From: JALYUS01 sp038231255
GTDB taxonomy: Bacteria > Chloroflexota > Chloroflexia > Thermomicrobiales > JALYUS01
Assembly (NCBI GenBank): GCA_038231255.1
Contig: JBBRLR010000002.1
Location: forward strand, 45,030-109,029
DNA length: 64,000 nucleotides
Direction of reading: 5' to 3'
Each line of letters opens with the position of its first letter. The stretch's first letter is position 1. Below the pieces are notes generated by a model that had not been told where the DNA came from, ran no database searches, and worked only from the letters and a program-made list of their open reading frames with translations. Positions 41,405 to 51,763 of this stretch are shown one piece after another. Position numbers and translations under genes: made by a program.

Positions 41405-41743
41405 ATGAGACTGATTTTCGCGGTCATTCAGGGGCGCGACGCGGATCGCCTGATCGCTGCACTCACGCAGAACGGCTACCGCGCGACGCAAATCAACAGT
41501 GCCGGTGGCTTTTTGCGCGAATCGAACGTGACGGTGCTCGTCGGTGTCGAGGAAACGCAGGTGCCGGATGTGCTCCGCATCCTCAAGCAGAACTGCTACA
41601 CGCGCACTCAATACATGAACCCGCTCATGCCGGTGATGGAGCCGGGTGAGTTCTATATGCCGAACCCTATCGAGGTGCAGGTCGGTGGCGCTGCCGTCTT
41701 CAGTTTGCGCGTCGTTCGCTTCGAGCGCATTGTGGTAGACTAG
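41405..41743 (+). CDS. darA: Cyclic-di-AMP receptor, PII-like (DarA/PstA, PF06153)
   Basis: This 112-residue protein matches the DarA/PstA family: KLIFAVIQ-like N-terminus MRLIFAVIQGRDADRLIAAL, the nucleotide-binding GYRATQINSAGGFLRESNVTVLVGVE, and a C-terminal GGAAVFSLRVVRFERI strand. Trimers bind cyclic-di-AMP at subunit interfaces through the T-loop and the INSxGGFL segment. Binding residues appear intact, so the organism probably signals with cyclic-di-AMP, although no DisA or CdaA cyclase is in this window. The gene lies between tmk and a zinc-ribbon membrane protein; the latter may be functionally linked. Confidence 0.92.
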   Translation: MRLIFAVIQGRDADRLIAALTQNGYRATQINSAGGFLRESNVTVLVGVEETQVPDVLRILKQNCYTRTQYMNPLMPVMEPGEFYMPNPIEVQVGGAAVFSLRVVRFERIVVD

Positions 41744-41816
41744 CGGGAACTGCCGCAACGCGGCCGCCATGTGCATGCCCGGACGCCCGGCGCCCGCACA
41801 GCAAGGGGGATAATCC

Positions 41817-42728
41817 ATGGACAAGGTTCTCGAAGTCTTCGCCTCCGGCGCGAAACTGATCATCGCGCTCGGCCTGGCTTATTTCGCCGCCCTCTGGTTC
41901 GCGCTAATCGTCTGGACGTACCGTGACATCGAGCAGCGATCGCGTAGCGTCATCACCCAGATTTTCGCAACGCTCCTTAGTGTCCTCTTTTTCGTGCCGG
42001 GCGCGCTCCTGTATCTCGTACTCCGACCTCGCGAAAGCCTCGACGAAGCCTTTCAGCGTTCGCTCGAAGAAGAATACCTGCTCCAGGACCTCGAGGATCT
42101 GCCGCGCTGCCACAGTTGCCACCGCGCGATCGAGAACGATTGGGTGATCTGCCCCTCCTGCCACACCGAACTCCGGCACGAATGCCCAACGTGCGCCCAT
42201 CTCGTCCGCGTGACGTGGGACATCTGCCCCTACTGCGCGACGGAACTGGAACCGGCCGCCGCCGCTGAGGCGCAGGAGAGCAGCATCGGCCGCTTGATGG
42301 CGACGATCCGCGAACGTCTTGGCAGCCAGCCAGCGACCGAAGGCAGACCGGGCGAACCTGTCTACGCGAACCCCGCACCGCAACAGCAACCGCTGCCCGT
42401 GCCGATCCAGCAATACCAGAATGGTCACCAGCAGGCGCCGCCACAGGTTGCGCCCGTGCGCCGACCGATGCCTATCGAGAATGGGCGGACGGAGATGTTG
42501 CCGACGCGCCCCGCCCCGCAGCAGCCGAGCGATCCGTATCAGGTTGATCTGCCCGTCGAGTTCGGCGACGAACCGGCCCGTCGCGCCGATTTTAACCGCA
42601 ACGGTACGAACGGCGCGCACGCGACCAACGGACACAACGGTCATGCCCCGAATGGCAATGGCTTCGCGCCCGCCCCGCGCGAGGGCGCGTCCGATGAAGC
42701 GGTCGCCCAGCGGAACCGTCCCTCATAG
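41817..42728 (+). CDS. Double zinc-ribbon membrane protein of unknown function
   Basis: The 303-residue protein has two N-terminal transmembrane segments (about 11-33 and 46-66), then two zinc ribbons: CHSCHRAIENDWVICPSC (about 98-115) and CPTCAHLVRVTWDICPYC (about 123-140), all eight cysteines present. The rest is a disordered tail rich in Pro, Gln, Asn and Gly (about 145-303) with repeated TNGHNGHAPNGNG-type runs. Such DZANK-type proteins occur widely in Chloroflexota without known function. It follows darA by 73 bases on the same strand and is followed by a terminator. Confidence 0.85.
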   Translation: MDKVLEVFASGAKLIIALGLAYFAALWFALIVWTYRDIEQRSRSVITQIFATLLSVLFFVPGALLYLVLRPRESLDEAFQRSLEEEYLLQDLEDLPRCHSCHRAIENDWVICPSCHTELRHECPTCAHLVRVTWDICPYCATELEPAAAAEAQESSIGRLMATIRERLGSQPATEGRPGEPVYANPAPQQQPLPVPIQQYQNGHQQAPPQVAPVRRPMPIENGRTEMLPTRPAPQQPSDPYQVDLPVEFGDEPARRADFNRNGTNGAHATNGHNGHAPNGNGFAPAPREGASDEAVAQRNRPS

Positions 42729-42753
42729 CGAACATGCCATTGAACGGATGAGG

Positions 42754-42785
42754 AGCGCGGCCACACAATGGGCCGCGCTTCTTTG
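42754..42785 (+). terminator. Hairpin terminator between convergent genes
   Basis: The stem AGCGCGGCC (42754-42762) and GGCCGCGCT (42771-42779) closes an eight-base loop and is followed by TCTTTG. It ends the tmk-darA-zinc-ribbon transcript and sits directly at the 3' end of the convergent MFS gene. Confidence 0.65.
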
Positions 42786-44114
42786 CTATCCGTCGCCCGG
42801 CGCGCCAACGGCTTTCTGCCGCGTGGGCGTGAGGGGAGTGGTCGTCGTATTCTGGTCGGGCAGGTGGATAGATTTCCATGCCCAGATGAGTAGTACGCCG
42901 TAGAGCACCGCGTCCATGCCAAAGATCGTCCGCAGGTTGTGCGTTACGTCTGTCACCGCGCCGGAGACGAAGGGGGCGGCGGCATTGCCGATCATCGCGA
43001 GGCCGCCGAGGGTGCCGAAGGCGGTTAGTTTCCACTGCTCAGGCAGAGCACGCGCGGCGATAGCGTAGGCGAGCGTTGTGTTTCCGCCGATGAAGATGTC
43101 CAGCATCGGCCGCAGGAAGAGCAGTTGCCACCACTGTTGCGCGAAGGTGATTGGGATCAGAACGAGGCAGCCGCCCATCAGGGTAATCAGCAAGAGGTTT
43201 CGCGGGTTGCGACCACGGCTGAGGCGCCCCATCGTCGTCGCCGCGATGGCCGCCGCGACCGAGCCGATCGTGATCACCGCGCCAGAGATCGTGCCGAGCA
43301 GGTGTTCCGGCGCGTGGAGATGCTGAACATACAGGGGAATGAGTGGACCGAAGGTGCGCTCGATGAAGCTGATCGAGACGAGTGTCACCATAATCGCAAG
43401 GAAGCCGGGCAGGTGTGCCAGCACGGAGATGGACGCGCGCTCCTTGCGCTTGGGGGCGGCGGCGCGGTCGTGCGCGGAATCGAAGAGCCAGAAGAAGACG
43501 ACACAGGCGACTACACTGAGTGCACCCGACACGTAAAATGTTTGGCGCAGCCCGATAGTGTCGGCGAGCGTGCCGCCGAAGATCGGGCCGAGCGCGGCGG
43601 CGATGAACTGCGTGGACTGGAGCGTCCCGATTGCCTGTGAGATGCGATCTTTTGGTACTGTGACCGACAGGACAGCCAACGCAAAAGAACTGAAGCCGGC
43701 GAACACACCAAGCAAGATACGCAGGGCGAGCAGTTGCCAGACATTGGTTACCATGCCCATCAGCGTGATGAGGATAACAAAGGCAATCAGGGAGCGAAGA
43801 ACCATCGGCTTGTTGCCGGTGTGCTCCGCGACACGCACCCAGAACGGCGTGAGGATGCCGCCGAGCAACGGGCTAACACCGACGAGCAAACCGGACCAGA
43901 GTGCGGCGCGGTTTGGGTCGTGGATGCCGAGTTGCTGCACATACTGTGGCAGAAACGGCATGATGAAGGTGAAGCTTAGAAAGGAGATGAGGACCGACGC
44001 GTAGATCGCCCACTGGTTGCGCTGCCAGGGTTCCCACCCGTTCGGATTCCAACGCGAAGCGCGGGGCGGCGGGGTTACGGCGGTCGAAGACACGATAGCA
44101 GGCTCCCTGCTCAC
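42786..44114 (-). CDS. MFS transporter, drug-efflux (DHA1/MdtG-like) type
   Basis: The 442-residue protein has twelve predicted transmembrane segments in two halves of six. The loop between helices 2 and 3 carries GGILTPFWVRVAEHTGNKPMVLRS, the motif A form of DHA1 exporters, and helix 5 has the motif C-like IAAALGPIFGGTLADTIG. This points to a proton-coupled efflux pump for small molecules. GTG 44114 is the first plausible start, giving a 35-residue polar N-terminus. It stands alone, with the Uma2 remnant upstream. Confidence 0.9.
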   Translation of the reverse strand: MSREPAIVSSTAVTPPPRASRWNPNGWEPWQRNQWAIYASVLISFLSFTFIMPFLPQYVQQLGIHDPNRAALWSGLLVGVSPLLGGILTPFWVRVAEHTGNKPMVLRSLIAFVILITLMGMVTNVWQLLALRILLGVFAGFSSFALAVLSVTVPKDRISQAIGTLQSTQFIAAALGPIFGGTLADTIGLRQTFYVSGALSVVACVVFFWLFDSAHDRAAAPKRKERASISVLAHLPGFLAIMVTLVSISFIERTFGPLIPLYVQHLHAPEHLLGTISGAVITIGSVAAAIAATTMGRLSRGRNPRNLLLITLMGGCLVLIPITFAQQWWQLLFLRPMLDIFIGGNTTLAYAIAARALPEQWKLTAFGTLGGLAMIGNAAAPFVSGAVTDVTHNLRTIFGMDAVLYGVLLIWAWKSIHLPDQNTTTTPLTPTRQKAVGAPGDG

Positions 44115-44415
44115 GTCGGCGGATCACGCATCGTATCCTAACACAGGTCGCGCAAGAACCGTATTGGCACAATGGCTTCAGGCGAAAACCGATTGCGCGG
44201 TGATCGCGAAGCCAGTCAGCACGCCACTCGTCACCATGTCGTCTCCCGCCGCCTCGATATGAACGATGTCGGTGTCGCCATCGAGCGCGAAGACCGAGAC
44301 GATTTCGCGCGTGGGGTCAATGATCCAGTATTCGGTCACGCCGCACCGCGCATGCACTGCCTTCTTCGCAGTCGCTCCAAGCATTTTCGCTGTTCTCGAA
44401 ACAGTATCGTATGTC

Positions 44416-46661
<2,246 letters not shown>

Positions 46662-46665
<4 letters not shown>

Positions 46666-47360
46666 CGGGCAATACCACTCGCGACGAGCAGACTGCGAAG
46701 GATCATCACGCCGTCGTCGCCGCCAAGCAGTGATTCCGCGCCGCGCTCCGGGTGTGGCATCAGGCCGACAACATTTCCGGCCTCGTTGCAAACGCCCGCG
46801 ATATGCGCGGTTGCGCCATTGGGGTTCGCTTCGGACGCCAGCGCGCCGGTTTCGGTGCAGTATCGGAAGACGATCTGCCGATCTTCCTCGATCCGATGCA
46901 GGGTTTCGAGGTCCACGACGTAGCGCCCTTCGCCGTGCGCGATAGGAAGGCGTAATACGGTCCCATGGGGGATATCCGCTGTCCACGCGGTATCGGATCG
47001 TTCGACGCGGATGTGTACCCAGTGGGAGCGGAAGCGCAATCCCGCATTGCGCATCAGGACGCCGGGGAGCAACCCTGCCTCGGTGAGCACCTGAAAGCCG
47101 TTGCAGATGCCGAGCACCGGTCGCCCCGCCGCCGCGAACGCGGCCACTGCGTCCATCACGGGCGCGAAGCGGGCAATCGCCCCAGCGCGGAGGTAATCGC
47201 CGTACGAGAATCCGCCCGGCAGCACGACCGCATCGAAGCGGCTGAGATCCGTTTCGGTGCGCCAGACGCGCTCGGCGGGCGTGCCGAGCATATCGCTGAG
47301 CGCATAGACCGCGTCCATGTCGCCGTTGCTACCGGGAAAGGAAATGACCGCGCATTTCAT
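46662..47360 (-). CDS. purQ: Phosphoribosylformylglycinamidine synthase, glutaminase subunit PurQ
   Basis: This 232-residue class I amidotransferase begins MKCAVISFPGSNGDMDAVYAL and has FDAVVLPGGFSYGDYLRAGAIAR, nucleophile Cys in VLGICNGFQVL, and the His-x-Glu of GLMPHPERG, all diagnostic of PurQ. It generates ammonia for PurL. A longer frame upstream is excluded because it would translate the CCTAACCCC-type hairpin before the gene. It overlaps purL by four bases and follows purS by 46 bases. Confidence 0.96.
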
Positions 47361-47365
47361 CTGGC

Positions 47366-47400
47366 CTAACCCCCCAACCCCTTCCCCACAGGGAAGGGGG
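47366..47400. repeat. Short hairpin (CCTAACCCC half-element) between purS and purQ
   Basis: The sequence begins CCTAACCCCCC and contains the stem CCCCTTCCC/GGGAAGGGG around CACA. Seven bases separate it from the purS stop and five from the purQ ATG, so it occupies nearly all of the gap. Confidence 0.75.
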
Positions 47401-47406
47401 AGAAAA

Positions 47407-47709
47407 TCACCACGCTTCGCTATCGAGTTCATCGTTCCCGACGTCGGTGTCGCTGTACGCTTCGTCCACGACATAGGCATAATCCTCGATCACCGGATTG
47501 GCGAGCAATTTGTCGCACATCTCCTCGACTTTCATGCGCGCGTCCATCTCGTCCTCGGCGACGAGCGCCAGTTCGATGTACTTGCCGACGCGCACGTTCG
47601 AGACGCCAGGATAGCCGAGTTGCTTGAGACCGCTCTCGACGGCCAATCCCTGCGGATCATTGACGACGGGTTTGAGCATTACCGTCACACCTGCTTGCCA
47701 TCGTGGCAT
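47407..47709 (-). CDS. purS: Phosphoribosylformylglycinamidine synthase subunit PurS
   Basis: The 100-residue protein matches PurS: VTVMLKPVVNDPQGLAVESGLKQLGYPGVSNVRVGKYIEL near the N-terminus and VEEMCDKLLANPVIEDYAYVV after it. PurS bridges PurL and PurQ in the FGAM synthase complex. The tail (DEAYSDTDVGNDELDSEAW) is acidic and about 15 residues longer than in B. subtilis. It sits between purC and purQ with hairpins on both sides. Confidence 0.94.
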   Translation of the reverse strand: MPRWQAGVTVMLKPVVNDPQGLAVESGLKQLGYPGVSNVRVGKYIELALVAEDEMDARMKVEEMCDKLLANPVIEDYAYVVDEAYSDTDVGNDELDSEAW

Positions 47710-47710
47710 A

Positions 47711-47757
47711 CCTCACCCCCCGGCCCCCGCTCCATTGCTCTGGCAATGGAGCGGGGG
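47711..47757. repeat. Hairpin (CCTCACCCC type) between purC and purS
   Basis: It starts CCTCACCCCCCGG and contains a perfect 15-base stem, 47724-47738 with 47743-47757, around a TCTG loop. It ends eight bases from the purC stop and almost touches the purS start on the other side. Confidence 0.82.
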
Positions 47758-47765
47758 AGAAATTG

Positions 47766-48677
47766 TTACGATGTGCCACCGCTATGTGCGAGTGGCGTGC
47801 CAGTCAATCGTTCGTACGCGCGCAGATAGCGTGCCCGTGTTGCGGACGCTACTTCGGGCGGCAGGTGCGGTGCGGGCGGCTGTTTGTCCCAGCCGGACGT
47901 TTCCAACCAGTCACGGAGGGGTTGCTTGTCCATGCTCGCCTGCGGGTGGCCCGGTTCGTACGTTTCTACATCCCAGAAGCGGGACGAATCGGGCGTCAGC
48001 AACTCGTCAATCAAGGCGAGAGTGCCGCCGATGTAGCCGAACTCGAACTTCGTGTCCGCGAGGATAATCCCGCGCGCGGCGGCGTAGTCGCTCGCCTCGG
48101 CGTAGAGCGTCAGCGTCTTCCGTTCCAGTTCGCGCGCGAGATCGGCTCCAACTTCCTTCACCAGGCGCGCGGGCGTGATGTTCTCGTCGTGTCCGTCGTC
48201 GTTTTTCAAGGCGGGCGTGAAGAGGGGACGCGGCAATCGCGCGCTTTCGGTGAGGCCAGCCGGGAGGTCGTACCCCGCGACACTGCCTGTTTTCCGGTAT
48301 TCCGCCCATCCTGAACCGGCGAGGTAGCCGCGCGCGACACACTCGACGTCAATCCGCTCGGCCCGACGGCCGATCATGATTCGTCCCTCTAACATATCCC
48401 GCTGGGCGGCAAGTGTCGGGGGGAGATCGGTGACATCGGCGGAGACGAGATGGTTGGGGACAAGTGCGTGCATTCGGTCGAACCAGAAGCGTGACAGGCC
48501 GGTGAGCACGCGCCCTTTATCGGGGATACCGTTCGGCATGACGACATCGAAAGCGGAGATGCGGTCGGTCGTTACAAAGAGCAGCAGATCGTCGGACAGG
48601 CGGTATGTGTCGCGTACCTTGCCGCGCCGGAAAAGCGTCAGGGCGGGGAGATCGGTGGTCAGCAGGGCATCCACCAC
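47766..48677 (-). CDS. purC: Phosphoribosylaminoimidazole-succinocarboxamide synthase
   Basis: This 303-residue SAICAR synthase has GKVRDTYRL (about 19-27), LFVTTDRISAFDVVMPNGIPDKG and the ECVARGYLAGSGW motif, then LADTKFEFGYIGG. It ligates aspartate to CAIR using ATP. The length is typical of the longer, eukaryote-like bacterial branch. GTG 48677 lies two bases after the purB stop; a second GTG codon follows immediately and could be used instead. It is part of the operon purB-purC-purS-purQ-purL. Confidence 0.95.
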   Translation of the reverse strand: MVDALLTTDLPALTLFRRGKVRDTYRLSDDLLLFVTTDRISAFDVVMPNGIPDKGRVLTGLSRFWFDRMHALVPNHLVSADVTDLPPTLAAQRDMLEGRIMIGRRAERIDVECVARGYLAGSGWAEYRKTGSVAGYDLPAGLTESARLPRPLFTPALKNDDGHDENITPARLVKEVGADLARELERKTLTLYAEASDYAAARGIILADTKFEFGYIGGTLALIDELLTPDSSRFWDVETYEPGHPQASMDKQPLRDWLETSGWDKQPPAPHLPPEVASATRARYLRAYERLTGTPLAHSGGTS

Positions 48678-48679
48678 TG

Positions 48680-50041
48680 TTATCCTTTCCCAATACCGAG
48701 GCGGGCGAACGCGGTATCAATGTGCATCAGGTGATAGGCATGGTCGAAGAGCGCCGCCAGTTCTTCCGGTGGGAGCAGTGCGGCGACCGCCGTGTTGCGA
48801 CCGAGGATCATTTGCAGTGGCTCACGCGTCGCCCACGACTCCATCGCCCCGCTCTGGACGATCTTGTAGGCGTCCTGCCGCGCCATACCGCGCTCCGTCA
48901 GGGCAAGCAGGACGCGCTGCGAGGCGACGAGACCATGTGTGGACTCCAAATTCTCCCGCATCCGCTCCGGGAAGACAACGAGTTCGTCCATGATTCGCGT
49001 GAACAGGCGGAGCATGTAATCGGTGAGGGCGAACGATTCCGGGAAGATGATCCGCTCCGGCGCGCTGTTGGAAATGTCGCGCTCGTGCCAGAGGGGGACG
49101 TTTTCCATCGCGGCGATGCTGTACGACCGGACGATCCGCGCGAGGCCGCTGATCCGTTCCGTCTTGTGCGGGTTCCGCTTGTGCGGCATCGCGCTTGACC
49201 CTTGCTGATCCACCGCCGCGCCGAGCGAAACCGGCAAATTTGGATCGTCCTCGACAGGGGTTTTTGTGTCGCCGCCGCCGAATGGCTCCTCGACTTCGTG
49301 GACTTCGGTGCGCTGGAGGTGGCGGATTTCGACGGCGAACTTTTCTAATGAGGTCGCGAGCAGGGCGAGGGCCATGATGACCTGCGCGTGGCGGTCGCGC
49401 TGCAAAATCTGCGTGCTGACTGGGGCGGGACTAAGGCCGAGCAGGGCACAAGCGCGTTCCTCGATTTCCGGCGGCACATGCGCGTGCGTGCCGACCGCGC
49501 CGCTGATCTTGCCGAACGCTATCTGTGCGCGGGCCGCCTCGATGCGCGTGCGGTGGCGGCGAATCTCGTCCACCCACATCGCGAGGACGAAGCCGAAGGT
49601 CAACGGCTCGGCGTGGACGCCGTGCGTCCGTCCGATCATCAGCGTCATCTTATGTGTGACCGCTTGCCCTGTTACCGCCGCCTCGAACGCCGCCAGTTGA
49701 TTGAGGACCAAGTCGAGCGCGTCAACGGTTAGCACGGAAAGCGTCGTGTCCACGACATCCGAACTGGTCAGGCCCATGTGGACGTAGCGCGCCGCGTCGC
49801 CGATCGTCTCGCCCATCGCCCAAAGGAATGCGGTCGTGTCGTGGTCGGTGCGGCGCTCGATCTCGCGGACGCGTGCGGGGTCGGCGGAGGCGGTGCGGAT
49901 CGTCGCCATCGCCTCGGCGGGGATCGCTCCGCGCTCCGCCCATGCCTCGCAGACGGCGATCTCGACGCGGACCATCGTGTCAATCCGGTGCCGCTCGCTC
50001 CAAATTTGACCCATCGCCGGGTGCGTGTAGCGTCCTACCAC
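48680..50041 (-). CDS. purB: Adenylosuccinate lyase with an insertion before the signature loop
   Basis: The 453-residue protein has the fumarase/aspartase-superfamily layout: TSSDVVDTTLS, GRTHGVHAEPLTFG and the signature loop GSSAMPHKRNPHKTE (about 278-292). It splits adenylosuccinate and SAICAR. Normally EVEEPF is followed almost directly by the KGSSAMPHKRNP loop; here about 20 extra residues (about 255-275, GGGDTKTPVEDDPNLPVSLG) intervene, in frame and without repeats. This makes the protein longer than the usual roughly 430. GTG 50041 overlaps the end of mtaB by seven bases, tying the tRNA-modification gene to the purine operon. Confidence 0.94.
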   Translation of the reverse strand: MVGRYTHPAMGQIWSERHRIDTMVRVEIAVCEAWAERGAIPAEAMATIRTASADPARVREIERRTDHDTTAFLWAMGETIGDAARYVHMGLTSSDVVDTTLSVLTVDALDLVLNQLAAFEAAVTGQAVTHKMTLMIGRTHGVHAEPLTFGFVLAMWVDEIRRHRTRIEAARAQIAFGKISGAVGTHAHVPPEIEERACALLGLSPAPVSTQILQRDRHAQVIMALALLATSLEKFAVEIRHLQRTEVHEVEEPFGGGDTKTPVEDDPNLPVSLGAAVDQQGSSAMPHKRNPHKTERISGLARIVRSYSIAAMENVPLWHERDISNSAPERIIFPESFALTDYMLRLFTRIMDELVVFPERMRENLESTHGLVASQRVLLALTERGMARQDAYKIVQSGAMESWATREPLQMILGRNTAVAALLPPEELAALFDHAYHLMHIDTAFARLGIGKG

Positions 50042-51552
50042 GTTGCTTGAACCTCCGCCACGATCACGCCGTCGAGATGCGCCGATTCCGCACGCACGAG
50101 CCGGGTCGGCAGCACGCGATTATGGACATTGTCGTTCGTTGTCGCGAGGACGCGGAGGTAGTTGTCGGTCAAACCGCTCCATCGTCCGTCCGACTCGCGG
50201 TCTTCCCAGAGCACGTCCATTATCCGCCCGATGAACCGCTCGTGAAAGGCGATTGCCAGTTCATTCGAGAGCGCGAGCGCACGGGCCATCCGCTCCTTTT
50301 TGACCTCCGGCCGTACCTGATCCGCCATATCCGCCGCTTCGGTGCCCGCGCGCTCCGAATACGGGAACGCATGCATCTTGCTGAACGCGAGTTCGCGACA
50401 GAGCGCGAGCGTTTCGGCGAAATCCGCCTCCGTCTCGCCGGGGAAGCCGACAATTACATCCGTCGTGATCGCACAATCGGGGATTGCGGCGCGCACGCGT
50501 TCGACGGCGCGGCGGAACTGATCGGGGTTGTAGCGACGGCGCATCACCCGTAGCACGCGCGCCGAACCCGACTGGATCGGCATGTGCAGGTGCCGCGCCA
50601 GCCGCCGATCCGCCCAGCAGGCGAGCAAGTCCGCCTTTAGTTCGGCGGGGCCGACGCTCGTCAACCGAATGCGCGGCGGCGTCGGACCGGCGAGGATGCG
50701 ATGCAGCAAGTCGGGTAACTTGAGGACTGAGGACTCCGGGCGCCCTCTGGGCGGGATGAGGACTGAGTAGCGGGAGGGCGGTTCGCGAACCGCCCCTACG
50801 TCCGACTGCTCACTGCTCACTGCCTGCTGATTACTCGCTTCTCGGTACATGCCAACGTAGGTGCCGGTCAGCACGACTTCCTGATAGCCCATCGCGGCGC
50901 TTTCCGCGACCTCGTGGCAGACGCGCTCCGCCGCGACGCTGACCGAGCGGCCGCGCGCGAGCGGGACAATGCAGAAGGTGCAGTTGGCGTCACACCCTTC
51001 CTGGATTTTGATCGTGCGCCGGGTGCGATGGGCGGCGTGGGTATGCAGATGTGTATCGCGCATGCCAACCGCCGCGAGTCGGTCCGCGAACCGCTCGACC
51101 GCCTCGGCGACGATGCGCTCCTTGTCCACCGAGCCGAGCACGCGATCCACTTCGGGCATCGCTTCGGCATCCTCCGGGGCGACCGCCGTGTAGCAGCCGA
51201 TGGCGGCGACGAGCGCGTCGGCACCGCCCGTCTGGCGTGCCTTGCGGAGATACTGGCGGCCTTTTTTGTCCGCGATGTGCGTGACGGTGCAGGTATTGAC
51301 GATGTACAGATCCGCGGGCGCGTCGAACGGCACTTCCGCAAATCCGTGCTCCAGGAGCGCGAAGGAGATCGCCTGCGCATCGGCGGTGTTCAGTTTGCAA
51401 CCGAGCGTGTGGATCGCGAAGGTGGGAAAGGATGCGTCGCGCGGTGTGTCGCGGCGGATGGTGATCGCATCGAGGCCGATATACGCAATCGGGACGGGCG
51501 CGTCGTTGCGCTCATCGTGATCCAGATCGTGCATTATGGCCGTGTCTAACAT
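50035..51552 (-). CDS. mtaB: tRNA (t6A37) methylthiotransferase MtaB with an in-frame repeat-derived insertion
   Basis: This 505-residue radical-SAM methylthiotransferase has an N-terminal UPF0004 domain (FAIHTLGCKLNTADAQ; YIVNTCTVTH), the radical-SAM CxxxCxxC in GCDANCTFCIVPLARG, and VIVGFPGETEADF in the barrel. It would convert t6A37 to ms2t6A37. Between EVVLTGTYVGMYRE and LPDLLHRIL (about residues 235-279) the usual linker of about ten residues is replaced by about 43 encoded by heptamer repeats and a palindrome (50715-50855). The start is uncertain: ATG 51552, with a second ATG at 51534. The gene heads the purine operon. Confidence 0.9.
   Translation of the reverse strand: MLDTAIMHDLDHDERNDAPVPIAYIGLDAITIRRDTPRDASFPTFAIHTLGCKLNTADAQAISFALLEHGFAEVPFDAPADLYIVNTCTVTHIADKKGRQYLRKARQTGGADALVAAIGCYTAVAPEDAEAMPEVDRVLGSVDKERIVAEAVERFADRLAAVGMRDTHLHTHAAHRTRRTIKIQEGCDANCTFCIVPLARGRSVSVAAERVCHEVAESAAMGYQEVVLTGTYVGMYREASNQQAVSSEQSDVGAVREPPSRYSVLIPPRGRPESSVLKLPDLLHRILAGPTPPRIRLTSVGPAELKADLLACWADRRLARHLHMPIQSGSARVLRVMRRRYNPDQFRRAVERVRAAIPDCAITTDVIVGFPGETEADFAETLALCRELAFSKMHAFPYSERAGTEAADMADQVRPEVKKERMARALALSNELAIAFHERFIGRIMDVLWEDRESDGRWSGLTDNYLRVLATTNDNVHNRVLPTRLVRAESAHLDGVIVAEVQATW
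50721..50847. repeat. Composite heptamer and palindrome element inside mtaB
   Basis: Units TGAGGAC occur in tandem at 50721-50734 and again near 50756. A perfect 20-base palindrome GGGCGGTTCGCGAACCGCCC lies at 50776-50795, and six in-phase heptamers starting CTG or CTC run from 50806 to 50847. The unit resembles the intergenic elements of this window but lies within the mtaB reading frame without a stop. Confidence 0.85.
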
Positions 51553-51763
51553 GCGGTTCGATGACCCTCGCTGTGTGCCCGTGATTCCAGCATCACCGGA
51601 TCGCGGCAAGTATAGCAGAACCGTGTACGTATGGTACGCGTTCTCCGAACGACCCAACCCCCGCCTTTCGCCCGTCCGTAGTGCGTGGTACGCTATGCCG
51701 CATTGGAACACCGAGCGTTGCTGTTCACGAAATCCTGCGGATGCGCGGGAAGGGAGCACATCA

